Part shown: positions 8,734 through 17,241 of the stretch, one piece after another
Layout of the letters: the number at the start of each line of letters is the position of its first letter
Position numbering within the stretch: position 1 is the stretch's first letter
Assembly (NCBI RefSeq): GCF_004216955.1
Contig: NZ_SGXL01000001.1
Location: forward strand, 1,825,413 to 1,889,412
Direction: 5' to 3'
DNA: 64,000 nucleotides
From: Fictibacillus sp. BK138
GTDB taxonomy: Bacteria; Bacillota; Bacilli; Bacillales; Fictibacillaceae
Program-made: the position numbers and the translations under genes
The notes under the pieces: model-generated
Seen by the model: only the letters and a program-made list of their open reading frames with translations
Database searches by the model: none
Told to the model about the DNA's origin: nothing

Positions 8734-8985
8734 TTATTGTTTAACGGTCTTAACAACTTTATTGTCTTTAACAGTTACCATATAAAATTCATCGTCCATT
8801 TCAATTAAAAAATCTTCATCATATTGCTCTTTAAGTTCTTCTTCTATTTTAAAAGGTTTTTTAAAATGATCGTCGATTACATTAAGGCGTTCTTTTCTAG
8901 TATTTTCACGATTAATTGTATCAAATACAAAATAAGCTAAAAAGATAACTCCTGCGACAATAATGATTTTTGCTGTTTTACTCAA
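8734..8985 (-). CDS. Small single-pass membrane protein, unknown
   Basis: 83 residues. One N-terminal membrane helix (about 6-22, 'KIIIVAGVIFLAYFVF'), then a highly charged tail rich in Glu, Asp and Lys. The start is a TTG behind AAGGGGA with 8-base spacing. I do not recognise a family. It has its own terminator and lies downstream of nadE on the same strand, beyond the nadE terminator. Confidence 0.6.
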   Translation of the reverse strand: MSKTAKIIIVAGVIFLAYFVFDTINRENTRKERLNVIDDHFKKPFKIEEELKEQYDEDFLIEMDDEFYMVTVKDNKVVKTVKQ

Positions 8986-9042
8986 TTTAAGAATCCCCTT
9001 CCCCTTTTCTCCAAAAACAAGTATAACCTAAAAACGTTAAAA

Positions 9043-9070
9043 CAAAAACACCTGGCTTAAGACCAGGTGT
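9043..9070 (-). terminator. Terminator of nadE
   Basis: 8-bp GC-rich stem (ACACCTGG at 9048-9055 with 9063-9070) and T-run on the minus strand, 6 bases after the nadE stop. Confidence 0.88.
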
Positions 9071-9076
9071 TCAATG

Positions 9077-9898
9077 TTATTTCCACCATGTATCATGAAC
9101 GGAGGCAGGAGGATTTCGTTTATGCATGGTTTGTATGAATCGTTTTTCAATTTTTTCTTTTGAGGATGCCGAAATTTCTTTTCCTTCTAAATAATCATCG
9201 ATTTCTTCATATGTTACCCCTAATGCCGTTTCATCTGGAATAAGTGGTTTGTCATCTTCTAAATCAGCTGTAGGCACTTTTAAATAAAGGCGTTTGTCAG
9301 CTCCTAAGTGCTTTAATAAAGCTCTGCCTTGTCTCTTGTTAAGTCCGAATAAAGGTACGAGGTCACATGCACCGTCGCCGTGTTTAGTGAAAAAACCAGT
9401 AATCGCTTCTGCCGCATGGTCTGTTCCGATTACAAGACATTGATAGGCACCAGCTATATCGTATTGCACTTTCATTCTTTCCCTTGCCTTCGTATTTCCT
9501 TTAAGAAAGTTATTTAATTCTTTATCAGTTGCATCTTTAAAATTTTTTACTGATGCATCAACTGCTGCTTTAATATTGACTGTAAGAGAAAGATCAGGAT
9601 TAATAAATTTCATTGCTTGTTGTGCATCTTCTTCATCTTTTTGTTCACCATATGGAAGTCGTACAGCAATAAATGAATAATCGTTACCTGTTTCCTCTCT
9701 TAGCTGTTCCATTGCGAGCTGAGCTAATTTACCTGCTAGAGTAGAATCCTGTCCACCGCTAATACCTAGAACATAACCTTTCGCACCTGTTTTTTTTACA
9801 TAATCTTTCAAAAACTGTATTCTTTGATTAATTTCATTATCAATATCTATTTCAGGTTTTACTAATAACTCTTCAATAATTTTTTGCTGCAAATCCAA
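9077..9898 (-). CDS. nadE: Ammonia-dependent NAD synthetase
   Basis: 273 residues, the length of the ammonia-using NadE without a glutaminase domain. It converts deamido-NAD plus ATP and ammonia to NAD. The ATP pyrophosphatase P-loop SGGQDS is at 47-52; '[19 protein letters not shown]' and '[16 protein letters not shown]' are family blocks. Start is TTG with AAGGTGG 8 bases upstream. Together with the nicotinamidase gene at 23172 it gives two NAD-salvage steps in the window, though not linked. Confidence 0.95.
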   Translation of the reverse strand: MDLQQKIIEELLVKPEIDIDNEINQRIQFLKDYVKKTGAKGYVLGISGGQDSTLAGKLAQLAMEQLREETGNDYSFIAVRLPYGEQKDEEDAQQAMKFINPDLSLTVNIKAAVDASVKNFKDATDKELNNFLKGNTKARERMKVQYDIAGAYQCLVIGTDHAAEAITGFFTKHGDGACDLVPLFGLNKRQGRALLKHLGADKRLYLKVPTADLEDDKPLIPDETALGVTYEEIDDYLEGKEISASSKEKIEKRFIQTMHKRNPPASVHDTWWK

Positions 9899-9956
9899 TT
9901 ATATCGCCACCTTATTGAGTGTGTATTTTTAATTCATTTCCACAATTTAAAGGATC

Positions 9957-10334
9957 TTAATCAAATTTATAATCTTTTTCTAATTGAAAAAGGCATTCCA
10001 GTGAACGTTTAGCCCAATCACTATTATCTTCCTTAAGTTGAGTTATGTAATTGCTTAAAGCCGTTCGTAAAGATTGTTTATATTCAGGTAGATTCCCATC
10101 ATATTCTTTAATCGTATGAATCGGCACCCATGTTCTTTCTCCATGGCTTAAAGCTCTTCTTTCCTGAAAAAATGGAACATCAGCTGTCTTGGGATTATGA
10201 AGGTCTCCTTGCCAAGGATGTGATACAACTGCCAGAACTTTTAGGAGTACCATTTGATTTCTTTCGTCTTCTGCTTCACCTATATATTGCCCTGTTTTAT
10301 AACTGGCAAGCACTAACTTTTTATTTGCTGTCAT
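9957..10334 (-). CDS. kapB: Kinase-associated protein B (KapB)
   Basis: 125 residues from the ATG at 10334, which follows GGAGG with 9-base spacing; the frame extends 7 codons further without a site. 'YKTGQYIGE', 'VLAVVSHPWQGDLHNP' and 'DVPFFQERRALSHGER' are the KapB signature. In B. subtilis KapB is a lipoprotein-class factor affecting the KinB branch of the sporulation phosphorelay. No lipobox or signal peptide is visible here. It overlaps the preceding gene by 14 bases, so the two are probably translationally coupled. Confidence 0.85.
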   Translation of the reverse strand: MTANKKLVLASYKTGQYIGEAEDERNQMVLLKVLAVVSHPWQGDLHNPKTADVPFFQERRALSHGERTWVPIHTIKEYDGNLPEYKQSLRTALSNYITQLKEDNSDWAKRSLECLFQLEKDYKFD

Positions 10335-10641
10335 TCTTTTTCGCCTCCAATGCATCTATCTCTTTTGATACAGTAAAAGCTAGGTCCTCGTTCCCGAATA
10401 AAGATAAAACTTGTAGAAGTGTTTCATTAGTAATATCTTCGGCCTCTTCTTTTGCTACAGTCTGCTCAAGCATATGCATAACATATTCGTTATTACCTTG
10501 GTCAGGATAAGCTTTTAAATAGACAGCTTTTGGATCAAGTCCATTATTTACACACCACTGGGCATAAATAATGATCATCATTCCTTCATCTTTCTGATAA
10601 TTATTGATTACTTTTTCAGAGATTTCATTTGCACGGTTCAC
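10321..10641 (-). CDS. Conserved hypothetical protein upstream of kapB
   Basis: 106 residues from a GTG at 10641 preceded by GGGGGA; a longer frame to 10695 has no ribosome site. Helical, acidic, with 'MMIIIYAQWCVNNGLDP' near 20-36 and a C-terminal 'KEIDALEAKK'. No family recognised. The 14-base overlap with kapB makes it the first gene of a two-gene operon and suggests a role linked to KapB; that is inference only. Confidence 0.65.
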   Translation of the reverse strand: MNRANEISEKVINNYQKDEGMMIIIYAQWCVNNGLDPKAVYLKAYPDQGNNEYVMHMLEQTVAKEEAEDITNETLLQVLSLFGNEDLAFTVSKEIDALEAKKNDSK

Positions 10642-10698
10642 ATTTGTTCCCCCTAGTACTAGTTGAGTTGTTATAGTTAACTTTAAAACAGGCAAATA

Positions 10699-10724
10699 GA
10701 AAAAGCCAGTATATATACTGGCTT
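10699..10724 (-). terminator. Terminator of trhO
   Basis: 9-bp stem (AAGCCAGTA at 10703-10711 with 10716-10724), four-base loop and T-run on the minus strand, 5 bases after the trhO stop. Confidence 0.88.
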
Positions 10725-10728
10725 ATGT

Positions 10729-11649
10729 TTAAACGTTCTGTTGTTCTTTGCTTTCTGTTTCGTATCGGTTACGAGGATGCTCCAAACATTCCTTTGTGCA
10801 TGAACGTTTATGTTTTACTTCACAATCCGTACAGCACACATGCTGTTTATTGCACTCTGGATTTGCGCAGTTTACGTATCGATCTTCTGTTTTACCGCAA
10901 TAATAACATGTAGCGATAACTACATCTTCTTCAGTGCGATTAATTGGCACGGAGATGCGCTCGTCAAATACGTAACATTTACCGTTCCAGTATCGTCCTT
11001 GTACTTCAGGATCTTTTCCATAGGTTACGATACCGCCTTCCAGCTGTGAAACATCTTTAAAGCCTTCTTGCAGAAGGAAACCAGAGAACTTTTCGCAACG
11101 GATTCCTCCTGTACAATATGTTAATACTTTCTTATCTTTAAATTCGCTTAAGTTTTCACGGACCCATTTTGGGAAATCGCGTGAAGCTTTTACATCAGGT
11201 TTAATAGCACCTTTGAAATGGCCGATTTCGTACTCATAGTCATTACGGCCATCGATTACGATTACATCTTCATCTTGAAGTGCTTCATAAAACTCTTTTG
11301 GCGACAATCGTTTACCCGAAAGCTGATTCGGATTCACATCTTCTTCAAAGCGCCAAGTTACCAGTTCTTTTTTATGACGAACAAATATTTTCTTGAATGT
11401 ATGTTCTTCAACTTCATCTATTTTAAAAACCATATCTTCAAAGCGAGGGTCTGCTTTTAAGTGGTCCATATAGATTTGTGTTTGTTCAAATGTACCTGAA
11501 ACTGTCCCGTTGATTCCTTCTGGCGCAACAATGATACGTCCAAGAAGTCCTAAATCCTTACAAAACTTTAAATGTTCGTCCTTAAAGCTCTCTGGATCAT
11601 CAATCGGTACATACTTATAATACAAAAGTACTCTCATTTTTTCTGACAT
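10729..11649 (-). CDS. trhO: tRNA uridine-34 hydroxylase, rhodanese-type
   Basis: 306 residues. TrhO (B. subtilis YbfQ) adds oxygen to wobble uridine 34 on the way to 5-methoxyuridine-type bases. The UPF0176 N-terminal domain ('[11 protein letters not shown]' at 42-52) precedes a rhodanese domain with '[19 protein letters not shown]' and the active-site Cys179 in '[10 protein letters not shown]'. The last 60 residues carry at least eight Cys and a His in CxxC-like pairs, probably a zinc site. It lies 122 bases downstream of a tRNA-Arg gene whose wobble base is a U; the proximity may be coincidence. Confidence 0.93.
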   Translation of the reverse strand: MSEKMRVLLYYKYVPIDDPESFKDEHLKFCKDLGLLGRIIVAPEGINGTVSGTFEQTQIYMDHLKADPRFEDMVFKIDEVEEHTFKKIFVRHKKELVTWRFEEDVNPNQLSGKRLSPKEFYEALQDEDVIVIDGRNDYEYEIGHFKGAIKPDVKASRDFPKWVRENLSEFKDKKVLTYCTGGIRCEKFSGFLLQEGFKDVSQLEGGIVTYGKDPEVQGRYWNGKCYVFDERISVPINRTEEDVVIATCYYCGKTEDRYVNCANPECNKQHVCCTDCEVKHKRSCTKECLEHPRNRYETESKEQQNV

Positions 11650-11692
11650 TAATAATCACCAACCTGCAACGTTAGTTTATTTATGACGCCAA

Positions 11693-11745
11693 ATAAAAAA
11701 CCACCGGTCCCAATTGCCATTCCCCGTGGTGAGTACCGGAATTAC
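11693..11745 (-). terminator. Possible terminator of the tRNA gene
   Basis: Minus-strand text pairs 'CCACGG' with 'CCGGTGG' (one bulge) right before six Ts; an alternative pairing uses CCGGT/ACCGG. It lies between the tRNA and trhO. The stem is imperfect, so this is tentative. Confidence 0.35.
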
Positions 11746-11771
11746 CGATAATCATATATTCAATTGGAAAG

Positions 11772-11846
11772 TGGCGCGCCCACCAGGATTCGAACCCAGA
11801 ATACGAGAGCCGAAATCTCGTGTGATATCCATTTCACTATAGGCGC
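11772..11846 (-). tRNA. tRNA-Arg (anticodon UCG), CCA encoded
   Basis: 75 bases. Acceptor GCGCCTA pairs with TGGGCGC (one G-U), D stem GTGA/TCAC, anticodon stem CGAGA/TCTCG around loop TTTCGGC, T arm CTGGG-TTCGAAT-CCTGG (two G-U pairs), discriminator G and encoded CCA. Loop positions 34-36 read TCG, which decodes CGA/CGG arginine codons. Minus strand, upstream of trhO. Confidence 0.88.
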
Positions 11847-11926
11847 TAATTACCGTCACGATTAATATCATAAACAATAAATAGAAATAAAACAAGCTTT
11901 TTTTACAACAATTATATACGGTTACC

Positions 11927-12301
11927 TTAATTTACTAAGTTTAATGGAGTGATTTTTTCTTCTGTACTTTGATAGACGGTTATTAACGGTTCTTCTGGAT
12001 GCCATTTGAAGATACCTTTTTCTCCATTTAAAATAGCAGGAAAATGAAGTGTAGATGAAAATGCATCTTCAAACCATACACCATGAGAAAGAATATTGGA
12101 GATGAAAATTTCTGCTTCCAATTCCATGTATTGAATTCTTTTTTCCCATTCTGCTTTTTCATCTGCATTTAAATGCGGCTCGACCTGCTGGAACGATTCG
12201 TACCAAAGATCAAATTCTCTTTGCAGGTTATGAAGTGAATCAAATTCCTTTGACAGTATCGGCAGCAGCTGATTCGCTTCTTCTAATGTATAACGTTTCA
12301 T
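11927..12301 (-). CDS. DUF2203-like protein
   Basis: 124 residues. It opens 'KRYTLEEANQLLPIL', the typical DUF2203 start, continues with a long amphipathic helix region, and ends with 'GVWFEDAF..LHFPAILNGE' and 'FKWHPEEP', also family features. No function is known for the family. The ATG follows GGAG with 9-base spacing. It stands alone on the minus strand. Confidence 0.75.
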   Translation of the reverse strand: MKRYTLEEANQLLPILSKEFDSLHNLQREFDLWYESFQQVEPHLNADEKAEWEKRIQYMELEAEIFISNILSHGVWFEDAFSSTLHFPAILNGEKGIFKWHPEEPLITVYQSTEEKITPLNLVN

Positions 12302-12375
12302 AAATCATGCTCCTTCATATTCTTGTCAGTATTATAACAAATGAAGGTAAATATGCACACTAAAAACGGCAAGAA

Positions 12376-12400
12376 GAAAACCTTTTGGTTTCCCAAAAGG
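12376..12400 (-). terminator. Terminator of the gene at 12401
   Basis: Perfect 8-bp stem (CCTTTTGG at 12381-12388 with CCAAAAGG at 12393-12400) and TTTTCTT tail, abutting the stop codon. Confidence 0.88.
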
Positions 12401-12685
12401 CTAAATGGTAAGGCACATTTCTTTTTTCGGATTCTTTAAGTCCAAGTAAAAATCTCTAACCGTTTCGTCCTCAAGCAGTTCAGGAAAATCTCTTCTGTAT
12501 TCTGAACTGATTAAAATTTGTTCTACTAGATCGACAGAACCTTTTCTAAGAAGAAGCCTCAATGTTAACCATTTGTCCCTTTTGGATTTTAAATGAAATT
12601 TTGTAATAAACAACATGATTCTATCATCACAAGTGAACGTCTTTTCTTTTTCTTTTCGTAAATTAATATGAGATACCGTTTTCAT
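12401..12685 (-). CDS. Small hypothetical protein
   Basis: 94 residues from the ATG at 12685, with GGAGGGTG 8 bases upstream; the longer frame to 12823 lacks a site. It is basic in the first half ('KEKEKTFTCDDR', 'KFHLKSKRDKW') and acidic in the second ('SSEYRRDFPELLEDETVRD'). No family recognised. Its own terminator shows it is an expressed unit. Confidence 0.6.
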   Translation of the reverse strand: MKTVSHINLRKEKEKTFTCDDRIMLFITKFHLKSKRDKWLTLRLLLRKGSVDLVEQILISSEYRRDFPELLEDETVRDFYLDLKNPKKEMCLTI

Positions 12686-12875
12686 AGAGAAACACCCTCC
12701 TTTAATTTGCGAGCTCTTAATACCATTATTATTCAGTTTTTTCTGAAATATACTTGTCCATGTAATTAATCTAGCTTTTTTATGGACGGGTATTAATAGA
12801 ACAGCCAACATTTGCCTCAACACTCTTTATTTGATTAAATAACTTTATAAAGCAAATAACTAGGAGCTGTGTTTA

Positions 12876-13616
12876 ATGAAAAAACTTCAAAGTGAAATTG
12901 TACTGGGTAATTTTCATTCCATTTTATCGGAATCTGACACATGGAAAATGGGAGGTTTCCCTCTTCCTGATGGATCCTTCCATGAGTTTAGAGAACCGGA
13001 AGCAGTTGTGATCGTAAGAAATGATGAATTATATGTCAGAGTTAATCCATTTACTAAAAACCACCCTTCTGTTCAATTTTTAGATAATGCAAAGCACATG
13101 TATTATTCGAAAGAACCAGTGAAAGTCCCTGAAGAAGGAAGCATCGCATTTAAGTGGAAAATGCGGTCACGGCCAATCGGCACGAATCCTGGCGATTTAT
13201 ATGATGGATTTGTTTCTGTAAATTTATTAGATTTCACAACGGGTGCAGCACTTGATTTCTTTGCAGGCAATGACCAGTATGCGAGTGTATATGCAGTCCT
13301 CCCTTTTCCGGGTGTACAAGTGCCTGAAACGAATAAAACGAGATATTTTTGTATCTTTAAAGAAGAATCAGCATTTAAGCGTAGAGAATGGAATGAGTAT
13401 GAGATCTGTTATAATCGTGCAACCGATGAAGTTGTTTTTTCAGTGAATGGTGATGCAGTGAGAATCGAGAAAAATGTCCCGATCAAGTTTAATGAATTTA
13501 CAGTTGCACTTGGTTTAATGACTGAGAAAGATTTATCTCCTGAAGGAAGTACTTCGCTTCATGGACAAGGTATCATTGGCGAATGGACACCAATGAAAAT
13601 CTCAATAGAAGACTGA
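12876..13616 (+). CDS. Conserved hypothetical protein, probable beta-sandwich (DUF6081-like)
   Basis: 246 residues, no signal peptide or membrane helix. Alternating hydrophobic strands, 'EGSIAFKWKMRSRPIG', 'GFVSVNLLDFTTGAALDFFAGND' region, 'WNEYEICYNRATDEVVFSVNG' and a terminal 'LHGQGIIGEWTPMKIS' look like a concanavalin-type lectin/glucanase sandwich. The DUF6081 name is from memory and needs a profile search. The ATG follows GGAG. Single gene with a terminator. Confidence 0.55.
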   Translation: MKKLQSEIVLGNFHSILSESDTWKMGGFPLPDGSFHEFREPEAVVIVRNDELYVRVNPFTKNHPSVQFLDNAKHMYYSKEPVKVPEEGSIAFKWKMRSRPIGTNPGDLYDGFVSVNLLDFTTGAALDFFAGNDQYASVYAVLPFPGVQVPETNKTRYFCIFKEESAFKRREWNEYEICYNRATDEVVFSVNGDAVRIEKNVPIKFNEFTVALGLMTEKDLSPEGSTSLHGQGIIGEWTPMKISIED

Positions 13617-13640
13617 TACAGCAATTCGGCTAATTCTCTT

Positions 13641-13668
13641 AAAGGTCTGCATGATACGGGCCTTTTTT
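13641..13668 (+). terminator. Terminator of the gene at 12876
   Basis: 7-bp stem (AAAGGTC at 13641-13647 with GGCCTTT at 13659-13665, one G-U) followed by Ts. Confidence 0.8.
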
Positions 13669-13756
13669 TATGTATTCTAGCAATAATATGAAAATTCCTT
13701 TTTTTGTGACAGTTTTATATAATAAGTAATGAGTAAATAAGAGAGGAAGCGGCAAA

Positions 13757-15214
13757 ATGTCACAAATAAACCTATTTCAGATTGAAGAATTGACACTGGA
13801 TCAGCTACAAACTTATTTTAAAAATGAGGAATTGACGTCATTCGATCTTGTTAAACACTATTTGAAACGAATAGCATTGTACGATAAGTCAGGTCCATCT
13901 ATCAATTCCATTCTAGAAGTAAACCCAGAGGCGTTATTTATTGCCCGCAATTTGGATGCTGAGCGAAAAAACGGCAAAATTCGAGGTCCTTTACATGGTG
14001 TACCTGTGATAATTAAGGATAATATCGATACTGATGATCAGATGCATACAAGCGCCGGTTCATTAGCCCTTCAAAATCATTACGCAAATAAGGATGCGTT
14101 CATTGTACAAAAACTTAGAGATGCAGGAGCCATCATTCTCGGTAAAGCTAATATGACAGAATGGGCAAATTTCATGGCTTATAATATGCCGAATGGCTTC
14201 AGTTCCAGGGGTGGAAAAGTGTTAAATCCTTATGGTCCCGGTGTCCTTGATGTAAGTGGTTCGAGTTCCGGGTCAGGAGCAGCGGTAGCCTGTAATTTTG
14301 CGATGCTTGCAGTTGGAACGGAAACTTCTGGCTCTATCCTCTGCCCGGCAGGTAATAACAATATTGTTGGGATCAAACCAACAGTAGGTCTTGTTTCAAG
14401 AACAGGAATCATCCCTATTTCTATTAGCCAGGATACAGCGGGACCAATGGCGAGAAATGTAAAGGATGCTGCAGTTTTGCTGGAAATATTAGCAGGCTGT
14501 GACTCTGAAGATGCTGCTACTCATTGTGCACCATCTGCCACATCCTACACGGATGGACTTACAAATACATCATTAAAGGGAAAAAGATTAGGAGTTACGT
14601 ACGATTTTTGTATAAAAAACTTAAATGAAAATCAAAAATTGGTGTTTGACCAAGCCCTTTTTGACCTTAAAAAAGAAGGAGCCGAGATTGTTTATCTGGA
14701 TCAAATCTCTCCATTAGAGAAAGGCCGGTTTGATTATAACGTTTTATTGCATGAATTTAAATCAGGTATTAATAATTACCTGAAGACAGTATCCCCTTCC
14801 TTAGGTTTACAGACGTTATCAGATATCATCGCTTATAACGAAAAACATAAAGAAGATTGTCTAAAACATAATCAAGAATTATTGGTTGAGAGTGACCTGA
14901 CAGAAGGAACATTAACAAGCCCTGATTATTTGAAGTCTAGGTTGAATGACTTAGAGAATACACAAAATAATGGAATTGACTTAGTCATGCAAGAAAATCA
15001 GCTTGATGCACTTATCAGTCCTAATGATGTTTGGTATGGCATTCCTGCAAAAGCGGGCTACCCTTCCATTTCAGTTCCTTCAGGATTTGATGAAGATGGA
15101 ATGCCTTTAAGCATCATTTTTACTGCAGAAGCATTCTCCGAGAAAAAACTGATCGAGTTTGCATATGCATATGAACAAGCAACCCAAAAGCGTAAACCGA
15201 TTGAGCTCAAATAA
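13757..15214 (+). CDS. Amidase signature family hydrolase
   Basis: 485 residues. The Ser-cisSer-Lys triad region is clear: Lys87 in 'HGVPVIIKDNID', the Gly/Ser-rich 'VSGSSSGSGAAVA' at 166-178, and 'TETSGSILCPAGNNNIVGIK' with the nucleophile around Ser193. This fold hydrolyses amide bonds; GatA is excluded because no GatB/GatC neighbours exist and the C-terminus differs. The substrate is unknown. The ATG follows GAGGAAG. Monocistronic. Confidence 0.9.
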   Translation: MSQINLFQIEELTLDQLQTYFKNEELTSFDLVKHYLKRIALYDKSGPSINSILEVNPEALFIARNLDAERKNGKIRGPLHGVPVIIKDNIDTDDQMHTSAGSLALQNHYANKDAFIVQKLRDAGAIILGKANMTEWANFMAYNMPNGFSSRGGKVLNPYGPGVLDVSGSSSGSGAAVACNFAMLAVGTETSGSILCPAGNNNIVGIKPTVGLVSRTGIIPISISQDTAGPMARNVKDAAVLLEILAGCDSEDAATHCAPSATSYTDGLTNTSLKGKRLGVTYDFCIKNLNENQKLVFDQALFDLKKEGAEIVYLDQISPLEKGRFDYNVLLHEFKSGINNYLKTVSPSLGLQTLSDIIAYNEKHKEDCLKHNQELLVESDLTEGTLTSPDYLKSRLNDLENTQNNGIDLVMQENQLDALISPNDVWYGIPAKAGYPSISVPSGFDEDGMPLSIIFTAEAFSEKKLIEFAYAYEQATQKRKPIELK

Positions 15215-15219
15215 AAAAG

Positions 15220-15244
15220 AACCGGGGACTTTCCCCGGTTTTTG
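15220..15244 (+). terminator. Terminator of the amidase gene
   Basis: Perfect 9-bp stem AACCGGGGA/TCCCCGGTT with a three-base loop and five Ts. Confidence 0.92.
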
Positions 15245-15324
15245 GTTTTGGCAGCTCGTATTTAACGTTGGTTCATGTCTATAATTCTTATGCAAAACAT
15301 GTCCGTGAAAAAAGGTTCATACCA

Positions 15325-16344
15325 TTATACGATTTTCTTTAATGCAGAGATTGCCTGTTCAATATCTTCAAAACTCACATCATAATGAGTCGTTAATCGA
15401 ATTTGACCTTCACCAAAAGATACAGCAAGAACACCTTCTCTTTTTAGATCGTTTAAAAATTCTTCATTCGATTTATGGGTCTTTTCGATATTTACTATCA
15501 CGATGTTTGTGTCTGGTCTATTTTTTAAGGAAAGTCCGTTAATCTCTTCAATAGCATCAGCTAGCCGTAATGCTTTTTCATGATCTTCAGCTAATCGATC
15601 TACCATTTCAGTTAATGAAATTATACCACTCGCTGCTAAAAAACCTGCCTGTCTTAAACCGCCTCCTAATCGTTTTCTCCATTTTCTAGCTTTTTGTATC
15701 AGCTCTTTATTTCCAGCTAAGAGTGATCCGACTGGAGAACCTAAACCTTTGGATAAACAAACCTGAACGGAATCACAATATTGTGTATAATCGGTGACCT
15801 TTTTATTGGAAGCTACTGCCGCATTAAATAATCTTGCACCATCTATATGTACAGGTATAGATGCCTGTTTGGCTACCTCAAAGATCTCTTTCATATTCTC
15901 TGTTGAAACAATCGAGCCTCCTGAACGGTTATGTGTGTTTTCAAGACAGATCAAGGAAGTATCAGGAAAATGAATATCCTCTGACCGAACAGCGCTCTTA
16001 ACTTCTTTTGGATCCATCGCCCCTTTTATCCCCTTAATTACACGGGGTTGAACTCCAGCTAATGCTGAAATCGCCCCTCCTTCATAAAAGAAGATGTGAG
16101 ACTCAGATTCTACGATAATTTCATCGCCGGGTGAACAATAACCAAGGACAGCTAATTGATTTCCCTGTGTTCCGCTTGTAACAAATAGTGCGTCTTCCTT
16201 GCCAAGCATTTCTGCTGCCAGTTCTTCTAGCTGGTTTATGGTTGGGTCCTCTCCGTAAACATCATCCCCTACCGTTGCTTCAAAAATAGCTTGTCTCATT
16301 CTTTTAGTCGGTTGTGTAAGTGTATCGCTTCTTAAATCAATCAT
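15325..16344 (-). CDS. ltaE: Low-specificity L-threonine aldolase / GntG-type aldolase
   Basis: 339 residues, PLP fold type I. It would cleave L-threonine or allo-threonine to glycine and acetaldehyde. 'MIDLRSDTLTQPT' is the family start, 'FVTSGTQGNQLA' at 54-65 binds phosphate, 'HIDGARLFNAAVA' holds the cofactor Asp, and Lys199 in 'VCLSKGLGSPVG' is the Schiff-base residue. The ATG follows GAGGTGATAGA. Lies 16 bases after the methyltransferase gene; probably one operon. Confidence 0.9.
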   Translation of the reverse strand: MIDLRSDTLTQPTKRMRQAIFEATVGDDVYGEDPTINQLEELAAEMLGKEDALFVTSGTQGNQLAVLGYCSPGDEIIVESESHIFFYEGGAISALAGVQPRVIKGIKGAMDPKEVKSAVRSEDIHFPDTSLICLENTHNRSGGSIVSTENMKEIFEVAKQASIPVHIDGARLFNAAVASNKKVTDYTQYCDSVQVCLSKGLGSPVGSLLAGNKELIQKARKWRKRLGGGLRQAGFLAASGIISLTEMVDRLAEDHEKALRLADAIEEINGLSLKNRPDTNIVIVNIEKTHKSNEEFLNDLKREGVLAVSFGEGQIRLTTHYDVSFEDIEQAISALKKIV

Positions 16345-16359
16345 TCTATCACCTCTAAT

Positions 16360-17133
16360 TTAATTATTCTTCTCAATGACTCCATATAAAAAGCTGGCGT
16401 TTCTCTGAATTACTTTGAATCCAAGCTCTTCAAATTTACTGCTGTTTCTGCTGTCTTTCATTACCACTCGCTGTGATGCAACTCGTATAGCTTCATCAAT
16501 AACTTCTGGTGTGATCACACGATAATCAGCACTCCCTTTTAATCCTTGAATTCCAGGTGATTGGATACTTGATTCAAACATGGGATCAAAATATACAACA
16601 TCAAAACAGTTATCTGCTGCCTTTTTTAAGAATTCATAATGATCACTATGAATGACTTCAATGCGGCGCATTGCATCATTCATATCTTTTATACTGCTAT
16701 CCCATACTTTCAAACCGCTCCGTACAACAAATGAAATAGCCCTACTGCTCTCGATTCCAGTCACCTTTCCATTTTCACCGGCTACTAAACTTGCAACAAT
16801 AGAATCAGAACCGAGTCCAAGAGTACAATCGAGTAATGACATACCCGTGTTTAATTTTGCTGCTTCAATTAATGAATCTTTATCGCCCCTAAGTAGTTGC
16901 TTTACCCTAAACATAGAGGAATTAGGATGAAAGAAGAAAGGAGAACTCCCGTCTTTCGGGTGATAAGAAATTTTATCTACTCCGATCATTAGAACATTAT
17001 CGTTATATTTTTCAATAATTGATGATATAGAATGACGTCCTCTATCTACAAATGAGCTATTTAATAATTGTGCAGTTTCTTTTGCTTTCTCATATATTCT
17101 TTCAGCATTTTTTCCTGCGGTTGTCACTATCAT
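16360..17133 (-). CDS. RsmJ/YpiP-like SAM-dependent methyltransferase
   Basis: 257 residues from the ATG at 17133 (AGGA 8 bases upstream; an earlier ATG at 17142 has none). 'LLDCTLGLGSDSIVAS' is the SAM motif I of the RsmJ family, 'VTGIESSRAISFVVRSGL' is motif II, and 'FDVVYFDPMF' is motif IV. RsmJ modifies a 16S rRNA guanosine; the Bacillus homologue is YpiP. Exact target is not proven. First gene of the operon with the threonine aldolase. Confidence 0.75.
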   Translation of the reverse strand: MIVTTAGKNAERIYEKAKETAQLLNSSFVDRGRHSISSIIEKYNDNVLMIGVDKISYHPKDGSSPFFFHPNSSMFRVKQLLRGDKDSLIEAAKLNTGMSLLDCTLGLGSDSIVASLVAGENGKVTGIESSRAISFVVRSGLKVWDSSIKDMNDAMRRIEVIHSDHYEFLKKAADNCFDVVYFDPMFESSIQSPGIQGLKGSADYRVITPEVIDEAIRVASQRVVMKDSRNSSKFEELGFKVIQRNASFLYGVIEKNN

Positions 17134-17241
17134 TAAGATCATCCTGTCTAAAAAATAATTGCTTTAACATATTTCGTATTATTTGCATATCTCTTGGAAC
17201 AAACCTAAAATATGGGAAGATATATACAAGGAGGCACAATA

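Noticed and set aside
11772-11846. tRNA read as Glu (anticodon UUC)
   Set aside because: That needs a nine-base anticodon loop; the normal seven-base loop puts UCG at 34-36.
12686-12823. Longer N-terminus for the small protein ending at 12401
   Set aside because: The internal ATG at 12685 has an ideal ribosome site; the extension has none.
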